Positions 8,328 to 17,098 of a stretch of DNA of 64,000 nt are shown here, in pieces. Position 1 is the stretch's first letter; each line of letters begins with the position of its first letter. The notes under the pieces are model-generated. The model saw only the letters and a program-made list of their open reading frames with translations, ran no database searches and was not told where the DNA came from. Source of the DNA: Deltaproteobacteria bacterium (GTDB lineage: Bacteria > Myxococcota > Kuafuiibacteriia > Kuafuiibacteriales > Kuafuiibacteriaceae); contig JADJPE010000005.1 of assembly GCA_016713425.1 (NCBI GenBank), positions 4,562,501 to 4,626,500 of the forward strand, read 5' to 3'. The translations under genes were made by a program, and so were the position numbers.

Positions 8328-9331
8328 TCGGGCGGCTCCTTCACGTCCAGGAAGTTCTCGTGATCTTTGATCTGGCGATCGGTCTCGAAGGTCGAGACGA
8401 CGACGCCCGCCAGATCGAGTCCGAAGAGCCATCCGCCGTTCGAGAGCGAGTAGGAGACGAACGCCGCGGGACTGATGATGCCACCCAAGTCGACTCGGAG
8501 ACCGAAGGTGAGCATCGCCGGCGCGCTTGGGACATCCTCCCCGATGACTTGGAGCTGCCCACCGAGCTCCAGAAAGGGTTCGAGCGTTCCCGTGGCCTTG
8601 ACCGCAGCCCGGGTAGCGAGGGTCAGCCACCCGTACGTTTCTCGCTCGACGCCATAGGTCCACATCGAGGTGAAGCCAGCTTCGCCCTCAAACGAAAAGC
8701 CGGAGACGAGGATGTCGGCGTGCCCGCGCGCGCGAAAGCCGGTGCCCTTCGCGACATACTTACCCGGCTCGAGCGGTCGGATCGCACGCACCGCGGCGAC
8801 GGAGTCGCAGGTCGAGATCGGTCGTCGCCCGACGCAAGGGGCCTCCGGTGTGTGGCCTTGAGCGGTGGGAATGTAGACGTCGAGCGCGGCCGCCATGCCG
8901 ACGATGGGGCTGCCGTCTCGGAACGCGCCCGAACTTGAGAGCGGCTCGGTCCATCCGGCTCGCGCGCCTACGGTGATGTTACCCAGGAGAAAGCGCTTTC
9001 GGAGCTCGACCGGTGTTTCGAAGCCGAATGGGATGCCCGCGCTCACCGCGAATCCGGGCACCACGAGAACGCTTCCATCGAACTCGAAAGACCATACCGA
9101 GTAGTTCGTGAAGGCGGCTTCGTCGAAGCTGAACGACGCGCGAGGTGTCAGGTGGAAGCGCGTCCGGGTCTCGGGATCGAGGAACTCGGGCGAGATGCTC
9201 CTCAGATAGCGTGGGTCTTGCGCTGCAGCCGTCGGAGGATTCGAGGATGAGGACGTGTCGCCCACGAATGCGGGCGTACTCGAAGGCGCCAAAGTCACCA
9301 TCGCCACCGAGAAGACGGGTCCCAGGACCAT
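8318..9331 (-). CDS. Predicted outer-membrane beta-barrel-like protein
   Basis: 337 residues. After a hydrophobic N-terminus and a Ser/Pro-rich stretch, the sequence alternates polar and aromatic/hydrophobic residues in strands typical of an outer-membrane barrel (for example SFEFDGSVLVVPGFAVSAGI, AGFTSMWTYGVERETYGWL, VSYSLSNGGWLFGLDLAG). Two Cys residues (in PCVGRRPISTC) are close enough for a loop disulfide. There is no C-terminal Phe, so classic BAM recognition is not obvious. Its stop codon overlaps the start of the downstream lipoprotein gene by ten bases, so the two probably form one surface unit. Function unknown. Confidence 0.65.
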   Translation of the reverse strand: MVLGPVFSVAMVTLAPSSTPAFVGDTSSSSNPPTAAAQDPRYLRSISPEFLDPETRTRFHLTPRASFSFDEAAFTNYSVWSFEFDGSVLVVPGFAVSAGIPFGFETPVELRKRFLLGNITVGARAGWTEPLSSSGAFRDGSPIVGMAAALDVYIPTAQGHTPEAPCVGRRPISTCDSVAAVRAIRPLEPGKYVAKGTGFRARGHADILVSGFSFEGEAGFTSMWTYGVERETYGWLTLATRAAVKATGTLEPFLELGGQLQVIGEDVPSAPAMLTFGLRVDLGGIISPAAFVSYSLSNGGWLFGLDLAGVVVSTFETDRQIKDHENFLDVKEPPEWN

Positions 9332-9563
9332 GCCGGCACCTTAGCCAAAACCGCGTCCGCGCAGAACGGGGGGATGGTGGGACTCGAGGGGCGATGAAGG
9401 TGTTTGTCGTATCACCCTGGTCGGAGGTGGATCGTGGATCGTGGATCGTGGAGGGTAGAGGGCCGAGGCGGGATTGGGGCTTGCGTGAGGTCGGCGTGGG
9501 GCCTGCCTGGGGCCTGCCTGGGACGTGCGTGGCGTCTGCCTGGGGTCGCGATCGGGTCCGACG
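9332..9563. other. Non-coding gap between the barrel gene and gor
   Basis: 232 bases. It holds a 7-bp tandem repeat (9427-9447) and Gly-codon-like direct repeats of gcctgcctggg. No convincing coding frame, RNA gene or terminator is seen. Confidence 0.6.
9427..9447 (+). repeat. 7-bp tandem repeat, intergenic
   Basis: Three exact copies of gtggatc and a partial fourth. The unit is not a multiple of three, unlike the repeats found inside genes. Confidence 0.9.
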
Positions 9564-10919
9564 TTAGGGGCGTTTCGATCGCATCGTGACGAATTCCTCG
9601 GCCGCGGTGGGATGAATCCCGATCGTTGAATCGAAGTCATGTTTGGTCGCACCGCATCGCAAAGCGACCGCGAAGCCCTGCACGATCTCCGGTGCGTTGG
9701 GTCCGACCATGTGGCAGCCCAAGACGCGGTCGTTGGTTCGGTCGACGATCAGCTTCATGTAGGTTCGCTCGGGGTCTGGGGTCAGTGAGGCCTTGAGGGG
9801 GCGGAACGTGCTCTCGTAGACATCGAACGCCAGATGCTCCGCTCTCGCTTCGTGCTCAGTGACGCCCACGGTCGCGACGGGCGGTGAGGAGAAGACAGCC
9901 GTTGGGACCTGTGCGTAGTCGACCGAGATCGGTTCTTGGCGAAACACCGCTTGCACAAAGGCGCGCGCTTCGGCCAAGGCCACCGGGGTCAGCGCCTTCT
10001 TCCCGATGACGTCGCCGATTGCATAGAGGCTCGGGACAGACGTTCGATAGCTCGAGTCGACCACAATGAAGTCGTCGCCGTCGCGCTTCACGCTCAGCGC
10101 TTCGATCCCCAGACGCTTGGTGTTTGGCGTTCGGCCCATCGCACAGAGGACGGCGTCGGCGATGACGACCCGCTCGTCCGACAAGGTCGCTTGAAGGCCG
10201 CTCGGGGTCTTCTCGATGCGCTCCACCGTTCGCTCGAGGAGAAGATCGATGCCTCGGGCCCGAAGCGCTTCGCCGAGGTGCTTGGCGACGTCATGATCGA
10301 ATCCGCGCAGAAGAAGAGGGCGCCGGTGAAGCAACGAAACCTCGGAGCCAAGTCCGTGGAAGATGCTCGCGAACTCGATTGCGATGTATCCACCTCCCAC
10401 GATGAGGATGCGCTTTGGGGGCTCGGGAAGATGGAATGCGTCGTCGGACGTGATTGCGAATTCGGCGCCTTCGATCGTGGGCTTCCACGGCTTTCCTCCC
10501 GTCGCAATGAGGATGTGTTCGGCTGTGATCGGCTGATCGTCGACTTCGACCGTGTGCGGGTCGATGATGCGGGCGTGTCCGCGGATGAGGTGGACCCCTG
10601 CGCGCTCGAGCGCCTGCTGATAGAGCCCGTTCAGGCGCGTGATCTCGTGGTCTCGATTTCGAAGGAGCGTCGGCCAGTCGAAGCGCAGATCGGCGGCTTC
10701 GAACCCGTAGCTTCGCGCGGTTTCCATCTCGTGGGGAAAGGATGCAGCATAGGCCATCAGCTTCTTCGGGATGCACCCGAGGTTGACGCACGTTCCGCCG
10801 AGACGGCCGGCTTCGGCGAGCGCGACCTTCGCCCCCGCCTCGGCGGCAAGACGGCTGGCTCGAATCCCGCCCGAGCCGCCGCCAATGGTGAAGAGATCCA
10901 CGTCGTACCTGCGAAGCAC
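9564..10919 (-). CDS. gor: Glutathione-disulfide reductase
   Basis: 451 residues, the usual length. It reduces glutathione disulfide with NADPH. The FAD Rossmann motif FTIGGGSGGIRAS is at 10-22, the redox pair is C44/C49 in GGTCVNLGCIPKKLMAYAA, the NADPH fold is ILIVGGGYIAIEFA, the second FAD block is YAIGDVIGKKALTPVA, and the C-terminal catalytic His-Glu is in IHPTAAEEFVTMR. The KKLMAYAA continuation after the second Cys separates glutathione reductase from lipoamide dehydrogenase and mercuric reductase. It is transcribed as a single gene; the neighbouring export operon ends 45 bases upstream on the same strand and could read through. It completes a glutaredoxin/glutathione system with the gene at 5569. 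Confidence 0.93.
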   Translation of the reverse strand: MLRRYDVDLFTIGGGSGGIRASRLAAEAGAKVALAEAGRLGGTCVNLGCIPKKLMAYAASFPHEMETARSYGFEAADLRFDWPTLLRNRDHEITRLNGLYQQALERAGVHLIRGHARIIDPHTVEVDDQPITAEHILIATGGKPWKPTIEGAEFAITSDDAFHLPEPPKRILIVGGGYIAIEFASIFHGLGSEVSLLHRRPLLLRGFDHDVAKHLGEALRARGIDLLLERTVERIEKTPSGLQATLSDERVVIADAVLCAMGRTPNTKRLGIEALSVKRDGDDFIVVDSSYRTSVPSLYAIGDVIGKKALTPVALAEARAFVQAVFRQEPISVDYAQVPTAVFSSPPVATVGVTEHEARAEHLAFDVYESTFRPLKASLTPDPERTYMKLIVDRTNDRVLGCHMVGPNAPEIVQGFAVALRCGATKHDFDSTIGIHPTAAEEFVTMRSKRP

Positions 10920-10963
10920 TCAATGACACAACGCGCCTTGAACGTGGGCGTCAACGCGAAAGG

Positions 10964-12613
10964 CTAGAAATAGAGGCGGAGCTCGACGGTCAACTGCGTG
11001 GGATACAGCCGGAACTCGCGGGTGGGCGCGACATCGATCGTCGACGCTTGGTGTCCGAGCGGCTCGGTCGACTGGATCGCTCCGCGCGGTCCGAGCGGGA
11101 CGGAAGCTTGGACTGCGGCCTCGGCTTCATCGAGCAGCGCGTAGGTCAGCTGCGCCGAGAGGAGCGCCGAACCGTCGCGCAGGTTCGCGAGCGCGACAAG
11201 ATCGATCAGCGTCAGCGCACTGAGCTCGTAGCTTGCGCCGATCGCGGCATAGTGGCGACCAAGATAAGGAATGGCCGAATGGGCCGACAGCGCGGATCCG
11301 GCCGGCTCGGCTCCGCCCACCTCGGCTCCGCCCACCTCGGCATCTTCGAAGTAGGCGTCGCTCTTCGACGCCCCAGCCCCGTGGTAGAAGAGCTCAGCGC
11401 GAAGAAAGAGCGAAGATTCGAATCGGTGCTCGACGCCGAGCGAAAGCTCGAGAACCCCCGTCTCGAGGACGAAGTGCCCTTCGCCTCGAACGCCGAGGAC
11501 TGAAAAGATTTCGCCCTGAACTCCGCCGCCCAGGATGCTCTGGCTTCGGACGCATCCCGCGAGGACCGACAACTCGACAGGCCCGACGGTACCCCGCCCC
11601 TGCGCGAGCCAGGACGATGCGTCGATCCGAATCGTGTCGTCCGTTGGGTGTGCGCCGTGGCGGTAGCCAAGGACACCGACCAGCGTCGCACCCGAAAGCT
11701 CCCCAAACTGGACATCCAGGCGAGCCGCGTCGACGCCTGGCTTGTACAAGCGAAAGAACGCCTCGGCCTGAAATGGTGCGAAGAAGTCGTTGGGCGTGAA
11801 GAACGCGCTCGTCGCGAGGTTGATCGGCTGGCGACCGATCGTGAGGTCGAAGGGGGGGGCTGAAATGCGAGCCGTTAGGCGATCGATCTCGAGCTCGGCC
11901 CGAACTGGCTCGGTGCTTCGTTGAACCCATCGGAGCGCGGCGGTCCGGTGGAGTGCTTCGCTACTGACGTCGCCCGACGACCCATACGACGACGGATCAA
12001 AGCCGCTACGCGGCGAGCGAAGTGACGATGGAGGCAACGATCGACGCAACGATCGAACGGACGCGCTCAGAACCTCGAGCGCGTGGACATCGAGGCTGAT
12101 GTGTTCCCCAACCGAGAGGCTGCTCATCACGCGAAGGAAATACGTGTGCACTTCGGGCACGGATTCGGCGGTTGTGAATCCGCTCGGGGGTGCCGGGTCG
12201 AGCCACGTTCCTGTCCATCGAAACATTCCGCGGATCTCGGCTGTCGTTGCGTCCCCTTCATCTTGCGAATCGTCGAGTGAAACCTGCCAGAACGCTACGG
12301 CTCGGGCTGGGGTCATGGCCAAGAGAACTGAAAGACATCCAAGACCGATCGCGAAGCTGAGTCGGTGTCGACCCGAGCTGCGTTGCCGGCCGCGAAGCGC
12401 GTCGTCGTCGAGCGGTGCGTGCGCGGCCCGGGCGTTCGGGGCCGGGGCGTGCGCGCCTGCGCCTGCGCCTCCGCCTCCGCCTGCGCCACCGCCTGCGGCT
12501 GCGCCGGTGCCAGCGCCTGCGCCGGTGCCGGTGCCGGTGCCAGCGCCTGCGCCGGTGCCGGTGCCGGTGCCAGCGCCTGCGCCTGCGCGTGTGGCATGCG
12601 GTGTACCTAGCAT
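10964..12613 (-). CDS. Outer-membrane porin-like beta-barrel protein, last gene of the LolCDE-like operon
   Basis: 549 residues from ATG 12613, whose ATGCTAG overlaps the stop of the ATPase gene. The body from about residue 105 (AFWQVSLDDSQDEG) has alternating strands and ends VELRLYF, a C-terminal Phe as in BAM substrates; FDLTIGRQPINLATSAFF resembles the FLR-QPIN block of phosphate-selective-porin-like proteins. Oddly, the cleavable signal (FAIGLGCLSVLLAMTPARAVA) lies at about 84-105 behind a Gly/Ala/Thr repeat of hexameric origin (about 9-60), so the preprotein has a long pre-signal extension unless translation begins further down at a site I cannot identify. A 15-bp repeat (11309-11338) gives Gly-Ala-Glu-Val-Gly units in one loop. 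Likely the outer-membrane component served by the operon. Confidence 0.7.
   Translation of the reverse strand: MLGTPHATRAGAGAGTGTGTGAGAGTGTGTGAGAGTGAAAGGGAGGGGGAGAGAHAPAPNARAAHAPLDDDALRGRQRSSGRHRLSFAIGLGCLSVLLAMTPARAVAFWQVSLDDSQDEGDATTAEIRGMFRWTGTWLDPAPPSGFTTAESVPEVHTYFLRVMSSLSVGEHISLDVHALEVLSASVRSLRRSLPPSSLRSPRSGFDPSSYGSSGDVSSEALHRTAALRWVQRSTEPVRAELEIDRLTARISAPPFDLTIGRQPINLATSAFFTPNDFFAPFQAEAFFRLYKPGVDAARLDVQFGELSGATLVGVLGYRHGAHPTDDTIRIDASSWLAQGRGTVGPVELSVLAGCVRSQSILGGGVQGEIFSVLGVRGEGHFVLETGVLELSLGVEHRFESSLFLRAELFYHGAGASKSDAYFEDAEVGGAEVGGAEPAGSALSAHSAIPYLGRHYAAIGASYELSALTLIDLVALANLRDGSALLSAQLTYALLDEAEAAVQASVPLGPRGAIQSTEPLGHQASTIDVAPTREFRLYPTQLTVELRLYF
11309..11338 (-). repeat. 15-bp repeat in the porin-like gene
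   Basis: Two exact copies of ggctccgcccacctc plus partial flanking copies, in frame, encoding a Gly-Ala-Glu-Val-Gly loop. Confidence 0.9.
12446..12597 (-). repeat. Hexamer repeat tract at the 5' end of the porin-like gene
   Basis: About 25 units of the gcctgc / gccggt type arranged in higher-order blocks of about 30 bp. It encodes Gly-Ala and Gly-Thr dipeptides ahead of the signal peptide. Confidence 0.95.
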
Positions 12614-13362
12614 GGCGCTGGCGGGCCTTGGTGGGCGTCCGGCGGGACGGTTGTGTCGGCCACGACGCGTCCGTCTTTCATCGTGATGATGCGCTTGGCC
12701 CGCGCGACGACGCGCGGGTCGTGGGTCGAGAATAGAAACGTCGCGTGTTCGTTCCGATTGAGCGCCTCCATCAAGTCGAGGAGTCGTTCGCCGGTCTCGG
12801 AGTCGACGTTGGCGGTGGGCTCGTCGGCGAGCACGATCGCCGGACTTGGTGCGATCGCGCGCGCGATTGCGACGCGTTGTTGCTGCCCGCCCGACAGCTG
12901 GTTCGGGCGGCGAGCTTGATAGCCTTCGAGTCCGACCGCTTTCAGCACATCGAGCGCCCGGGCTCGTCGTTTGGTGGGCGGTTGACCTTGGAGCGCGAGC
13001 ACAAACTCGGTGTTTTCGGCCGCGCTGAGGACGGGGATGAGGTTGTAGGCTTGAAAGACGAAGCCGATCCGGTCTCGCCGGAGGAGCGCGAGCTGGCTGC
13101 GGGACAGCGCGCCGAGATCCCGTCCCTCGATCGCGAGGGTGCCTTTGTCGGGCGCATCGAGGGCGCCGATGAGGTTGAGGAGCGTCGTCTTCCCTGAGCC
13201 CGAAGGGCCGACGAGGACGGTGAACTCACCGCGTCGGACGGACAAGGAGACGTTGTCGACGGCGTGAATGCTGGCCTCGCCTTGGTGGTAAATCTTGGTA
13301 CAGGCGCGAACGTCGACCACGACCTCGGATGTGTGCGCTGTCTTCGGTGATTCATGTTTCAT
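12607..13362 (-). CDS. ABC transporter ATP-binding protein, LolD/MacB family
   Basis: 251 residues from ATG 13362. Walker A is VGPSGSGKTTLLN (52-64), the Q-loop is FVFQAYNLIPVLSAAENTEF, the signature is LSGGQQQRVAIARAI, Walker B is IVLADEPTANVD, and the switch histidine is in FSTHDP. The Q-loop and signature are those of the LolD/FtsE/MacB (type VII) group, which powers mechanotransmission by FtsX-type permeases rather than substrate channels. The frame also opens at GTG 13503 inside the preceding gene, but those extra residues are repeat-derived. Its stop codon overlaps the barrel gene's ATG. It works with the two permeases encoded immediately upstream. Confidence 0.9.
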   Translation of the reverse strand: MKHESPKTAHTSEVVVDVRACTKIYHQGEASIHAVDNVSLSVRRGEFTVLVGPSGSGKTTLLNLIGALDAPDKGTLAIEGRDLGALSRSQLALLRRDRIGFVFQAYNLIPVLSAAENTEFVLALQGQPPTKRRARALDVLKAVGLEGYQARRPNQLSGGQQQRVAIARAIAPSPAIVLADEPTANVDSETGERLLDLMEALNRNEHATFLFSTHDPRVVARAKRIITMKDGRVVADTTVPPDAHQGPPAPC

Positions 13363-13489
13363 GACGTCTTGGTTCTGGGCGATGATTGGGTTTCGGCGGA
13401 ATTCGGCAAGACTTGGCGAGACTTGGCAAGATCGCGTCCTGTGCTGCCTCGTGCAGCCTCGCGCAGCTTCATGCCGCTTGCTCGTCGCT

Positions 13490-14728
13490 TCATGCCGCGT
13501 CACGTAGTGACTCGATGGGTCGGGCCCGCGCCGCCGTGAACGCGGGATAGAGAGCGGCGATCAGGGTCAGGGTGAAGAGCATGGCTGCGATGGCGAACAT
13601 CCGCCCCGGGTACAAGGTGATGTGCCAGATTGGGTCGATGAGGACGTTGGCCGCAGTATAGTCCTCGCCCATGACACTCGACATGTCGAGGCCCACCGCA
13701 ATCAGATAGTAGGCCCAGGGTACGCACAGGATTGCGCCCGCGAGGAGCCCGACGAATCCCATGGAGGCCGCCTCGATCAGAATCATCGCCGACAACTGCC
13801 CTGGACGGGTGCCGATCGCCATCATGATGCCAAACTCGTGGCGGCGTTCGAGGACGCTCATGAGGGACGTATTGAGCACGCCGGCCGCGATCAGAAGCCC
13901 GAGGAGAAACAAGAAGAGATAGTTCATCCCTCGATCGACGTCGGAGAGGCTCGCGAGCTCGGGTTGTGTCTGTCGCCAGGTGAGAACCGAAGCGGCATCG
14001 CGGGGGATGACTGTCGCAAGGAGATCGCGGACCACGTCCGCGTTTCGGTAGTCGTCCACGAAGACGGAGATCATCGTCGCCTCGTCGGGCGCATAGTGTA
14101 GCATTTGCCGTGCGCGCTCGATCGGGATGACGGCCATGCGCCCGTCGATCTCGACGACGCCGGTCCTGAAGATGCCGCAGACCCGGAAGAGCTCGCTCAC
14201 GACCTCGCCATGCCTGTCGACGGCCGTGAGGATCAGCTTTCGTCCCACGGATAGCTTGAGGTTCTTCGCGAGCACTTCGCCGACCAACACGGCACGGACT
14301 TCCGAATTCGTGAAAGCCTCCCCTTCGACCAAAGATCGCAGGAAGATGTTGATGTCACGGCTCTCTTGTTTTGGGTCGATAGCGAGGAACGAACCTCCGA
14401 TCGACCTCGATGCGCTCGCGAACATCGCTTGCCCGGTGATGCGAGTGGCCGCGGCGCGCGTTTGCCGGTGCGCCGCGATCGATTCCTGGCGCGTCGCGGT
14501 CTCTGCGATGGTCTTCTTGAGGGACGGGGCGTCGAGGTAGTCGATCGGCTGTATCGTGACGTGCCCGAGCCCCATGCGTGCGCTGTCATCGATCATCTGG
14601 CGGTATGAGTAATCGGCCAGTCCGACCGAGGTTACGGTGAGCCACACCCCGAGCGCGATCGAGACGACGTTGATGAGTGTGCGCCGGCTGTTTCGCCAGA
14701 CATTGCGCCAGGCAAGCGTCAAGATCAT
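13490..14728 (-). CDS. FtsX/LolE-type ABC permease
   Basis: 412 residues. An N-terminal amphipathic start (LAWRNVWRNSRRTLINVVSIALGVW) with the first membrane segment is followed by a large periplasmic MacB-like domain (about 45-270), then three C-terminal segments, including YLFLFLLGLLIAAGVLNTSLMSVLERRHEFGIMMAIGT, the FtsX signature with the coupling helix. This is the architecture of LolC/LolE and MacB-type permeases that move lipoproteins or other envelope cargo out of the inner membrane. It is the third gene of the operon 16951-10964; 69 bases separate it from the previous permease and about 130, made of degenerate repeats, from the ATPase. Confidence 0.88.
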   Translation of the reverse strand: MILTLAWRNVWRNSRRTLINVVSIALGVWLTVTSVGLADYSYRQMIDDSARMGLGHVTIQPIDYLDAPSLKKTIAETATRQESIAAHRQTRAAATRITGQAMFASASRSIGGSFLAIDPKQESRDINIFLRSLVEGEAFTNSEVRAVLVGEVLAKNLKLSVGRKLILTAVDRHGEVVSELFRVCGIFRTGVVEIDGRMAVIPIERARQMLHYAPDEATMISVFVDDYRNADVVRDLLATVIPRDAASVLTWRQTQPELASLSDVDRGMNYLFLFLLGLLIAAGVLNTSLMSVLERRHEFGIMMAIGTRPGQLSAMILIEAASMGFVGLLAGAILCVPWAYYLIAVGLDMSSVMGEDYTAANVLIDPIWHITLYPGRMFAIAAMLFTLTLIAALYPAFTAARARPIESLRDAA

Positions 14729-14797
14729 GGGCGTGACTCGATCGATTTCATGGTGCTCCGTTGGTCCGTTCTTGCAGCCGCCAAGACTCGTTTCGCA

Positions 14798-16030
14798 TCA
14801 GCGTTGATAGATGGCCTCCTTCGGTGAGATGATCGCCGCCTTGACGCCAGGATAAAGCGAGGCGACCGAAACGACGACCAGCAAGAATAGGATGGGCAAG
14901 GCGACGGTCTCGAAGTCGACGAATGCGTACCACACGGGCTCCCAGGCGATACCGGCGATGTTCATGTCGCCCGCGAGGGCGGTGAGATCCCAACCGTGGC
15001 GTTCGAGAAAGAGCGCGAGAGGAAGACCGGCAACTATGGCGACGAGGGATGCGAAGCACGACTGAAGGACGACTTCGAAGAAGACGATGCGGCCGATGTA
15101 CCAGGGACCAACGCCGATCGCCTTCATGATGCCGAACTCTCGAATGCGTTCAAAAACGCTCATGAGTGTCGCGTTCAAGATGACCATCGCGATCGCGCTG
15201 TAGAAGATGAGCAGCATGATGACTCGTCCTGCCATGCTGTTGTCGATCATTTTGGCGATTGCCGGTTGAATCGTGCGCCAGGTGGCGACTTCGATGGGAA
15301 GTCCACGCGTTTCGGCGAGGGCGATCGACTCGACCGTCTCGAGTGTCGCATGTCCACGGGTGAGCGCGATTTCGTGGTGGCCCTCGGGAAGGGTGAAGAG
15401 CTCGCGAAATGCTGCTTCGGTGACGAAGAGTCCTGCTTGGTCGGCGCGCTCGCTGATGCTCTTGAGCACGCCGCGAACGCGGTATGCGTCGTTGGCCATC
15501 GAACCATCGGCGGCCTGCCCCAAGAGGACGACTTCATCGCCTATCGCGACGCCGAGGGAGCGCGCGAGCTTCTTGCCGAGAACGATGCCGCGCGGATCTT
15601 CGCCCGACAGCCACTGACCTTTCCAGACCGCGCTGGCGATTTCGGTCACGCGAGGCTCTCGAAGCAAGTCGATCCCGCGCACCTCCACCCCGGCTGAGGC
15701 CTCGTGGGCGGCGGCGAGTGCCCCACCGTAGAGGCGGGGCGCCGCATAGACGCCAGATTCCTTCTTGCTGAGTCGATCGGCGAGCGCGGTGGCGTTGTCG
15801 ATCCGGCGGTAGAGGTCGGGGTCGTCGCGATATCCGCGCGCATGGAGCTGAACGTCACCGACTTCGAACGCGATCACCGACCGTTCCATGGTTCGCATCA
15901 TTCCGGCGACGAGCGCGGAGTAGACGATCATGAGAAAGCCGGCGAAGGCGGTGGCGCCGGAGGTGACCAGGGTGCGCCGTCGGTTGCGCCCCAGACTCCG
16001 GAACGCGAGGATCAGCGGATACATGGACAT
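14798..16030 (-). CDS. FtsX/LolC-type ABC permease
   Basis: 410 residues with the same layout as its neighbour: FRSLGRNRRRTLVTSGATAFAGFLM at the start, a periplasmic domain, and MLLIFYSAIAMVILNATLMSVFERIREFGIMKAIGV as the C-terminal FtsX block. The two permeases are clearly different sequences, so they probably form a LolCE-like heterodimer. It lies 36 bases downstream of the LolA-like carrier gene. Cargo cannot be read from sequence; the presence of the carrier argues for a lipid or lipoprotein. Confidence 0.88.
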   Translation of the reverse strand: MSMYPLILAFRSLGRNRRRTLVTSGATAFAGFLMIVYSALVAGMMRTMERSVIAFEVGDVQLHARGYRDDPDLYRRIDNATALADRLSKKESGVYAAPRLYGGALAAAHEASAGVEVRGIDLLREPRVTEIASAVWKGQWLSGEDPRGIVLGKKLARSLGVAIGDEVVLLGQAADGSMANDAYRVRGVLKSISERADQAGLFVTEAAFRELFTLPEGHHEIALTRGHATLETVESIALAETRGLPIEVATWRTIQPAIAKMIDNSMAGRVIMLLIFYSAIAMVILNATLMSVFERIREFGIMKAIGVGPWYIGRIVFFEVVLQSCFASLVAIVAGLPLALFLERHGWDLTALAGDMNIAGIAWEPVWYAFVDFETVALPILFLLVVVSVASLYPGVKAAIISPKEAIYQR

Positions 16031-16066
16031 GATGCGGACCTGAAGTTGAAGTAGCGCCCAGCCGTC

Positions 16067-16951
16067 TCATCGCCGTCGGAGCGCCGAGACGGAGAACTGA
16101 TCCTTCGCGAGGGGAACGTCGAACTTCATGGTTTCGTAGGTGATGCGAGTGAACTCGTCGGGCTTGTCGGTGGGCTTCATGGTCATCGTCCTCGGAAGCC
16201 GCCGGCCTCCGAGGTCAGCCACATCGCTGAAGGTCGCGACGCGGACGGTCCGCATGTCTTCATCGAAATAGGCGTACTCGAGCGGCAGGCGAGCATCGGC
16301 GTCGATCGTCAGGACGAGCTTGCCCCAGACAACGGCCGCTTCCGGCCTGGGTTTGAGCGTAATCTCAACGATGCGTTGGCCATCACGCGGGCCTTCGAAG
16401 GTGATGGTCGCCGTGTAGTCTCGGCGTAGACGATACTCTTTGACGAGGTCGTCGTTCGTGAAGTGACTTCCCATCCACGAGCCGCCCATCATGCCGCTCG
16501 TCAACCTGATGGTGCGGTCGGTCTTGGGAAGGTATGTGTACACGGCGTTCTCCGACTTGAGCGTTGCCGAACCCTTCTCCTTGAGAGGGGCCAGGATGCG
16601 AATCAGCGTGCGGTCGGTTCCCAGGGACCATGCCTTCATGGTCATCGTGCGTTCGTAGTGAGCCGTCTTCACGGTCATCGAAAGGGTTGTTTCCGAGGAC
16701 TGTCCGCGAAAGAGGTCATCCACGTGGTCGAGGAGCGCCTCGACATCACTCGTCTTGGTCGAGCCGGAGCTCGAGGCCGACGTGGGGGGTGAAGGCGACG
16801 GACGTGGTGCGGGTGACGGAGGTTGTGCGGGTGACGCCGCCGTCGCCGCGATCGCCCACCCGAGGATCACCAACGCGCTTACGACCGGACGCGGGGCTGA
16901 GGCCCCGGGCAGCTTCGGAGTCAGCATGGAGCTCTGAGATCGAGTCAACAT
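16067..16951 (-). CDS. Outer-membrane lipoprotein-sorting (LolA-like, COG2834) protein
   Basis: 294 residues; first gene of the operon. After a signal peptide (VVSALVILGWAIAATAASPA) and a Pro/Ser/Thr-rich spacer, the mature part (from about DVEALLDHVDDLFRGQSS) is an unclosed-barrel LolA-like fold: repeated strands such as TLSMTVKTAHYERTMTMKAW, LKSENAVYTYLPKTDRTIRL and a C-terminal LPRTMTMKPTDKPDEF. This COG2834 branch is often encoded beside FtsX-type permeases and RND proteins and is thought to carry a hydrophobic ligand across the periplasm. Start ATG 16951 or 16927; the N-terminus contains a small duplication (MLTRSQSSMLTPK) that offers both. Confidence 0.85.
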   Translation of the reverse strand: MLTRSQSSMLTPKLPGASAPRPVVSALVILGWAIAATAASPAQPPSPAPRPSPSPPTSASSSGSTKTSDVEALLDHVDDLFRGQSSETTLSMTVKTAHYERTMTMKAWSLGTDRTLIRILAPLKEKGSATLKSENAVYTYLPKTDRTIRLTSGMMGGSWMGSHFTNDDLVKEYRLRRDYTATITFEGPRDGQRIVEITLKPRPEAAVVWGKLVLTIDADARLPLEYAYFDEDMRTVRVATFSDVADLGGRRLPRTMTMKPTDKPDEFTRITYETMKFDVPLAKDQFSVSALRRR

Positions 16952-17098
16952 GAGGCGGGCTCGACGTCAACGCGTCGCACCTGGGGTGCGCGCGTCTGCA
17001 CGTCCGTGCGTCCGCGAGGGGTTGCTAGGCCAGGAGGGCAATCCCGGACATGATGAGAAACATCTTTGCAGGTCGATGACTCCGGGAGTAACCACGAA

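Noticed and set aside
12313..12610. Ala/Pro/Gln-rich and Cys-rich frames around 12.3-12.6 kb
   Set aside because: They are other-frame readings of the hexamer repeat in the porin-like gene.
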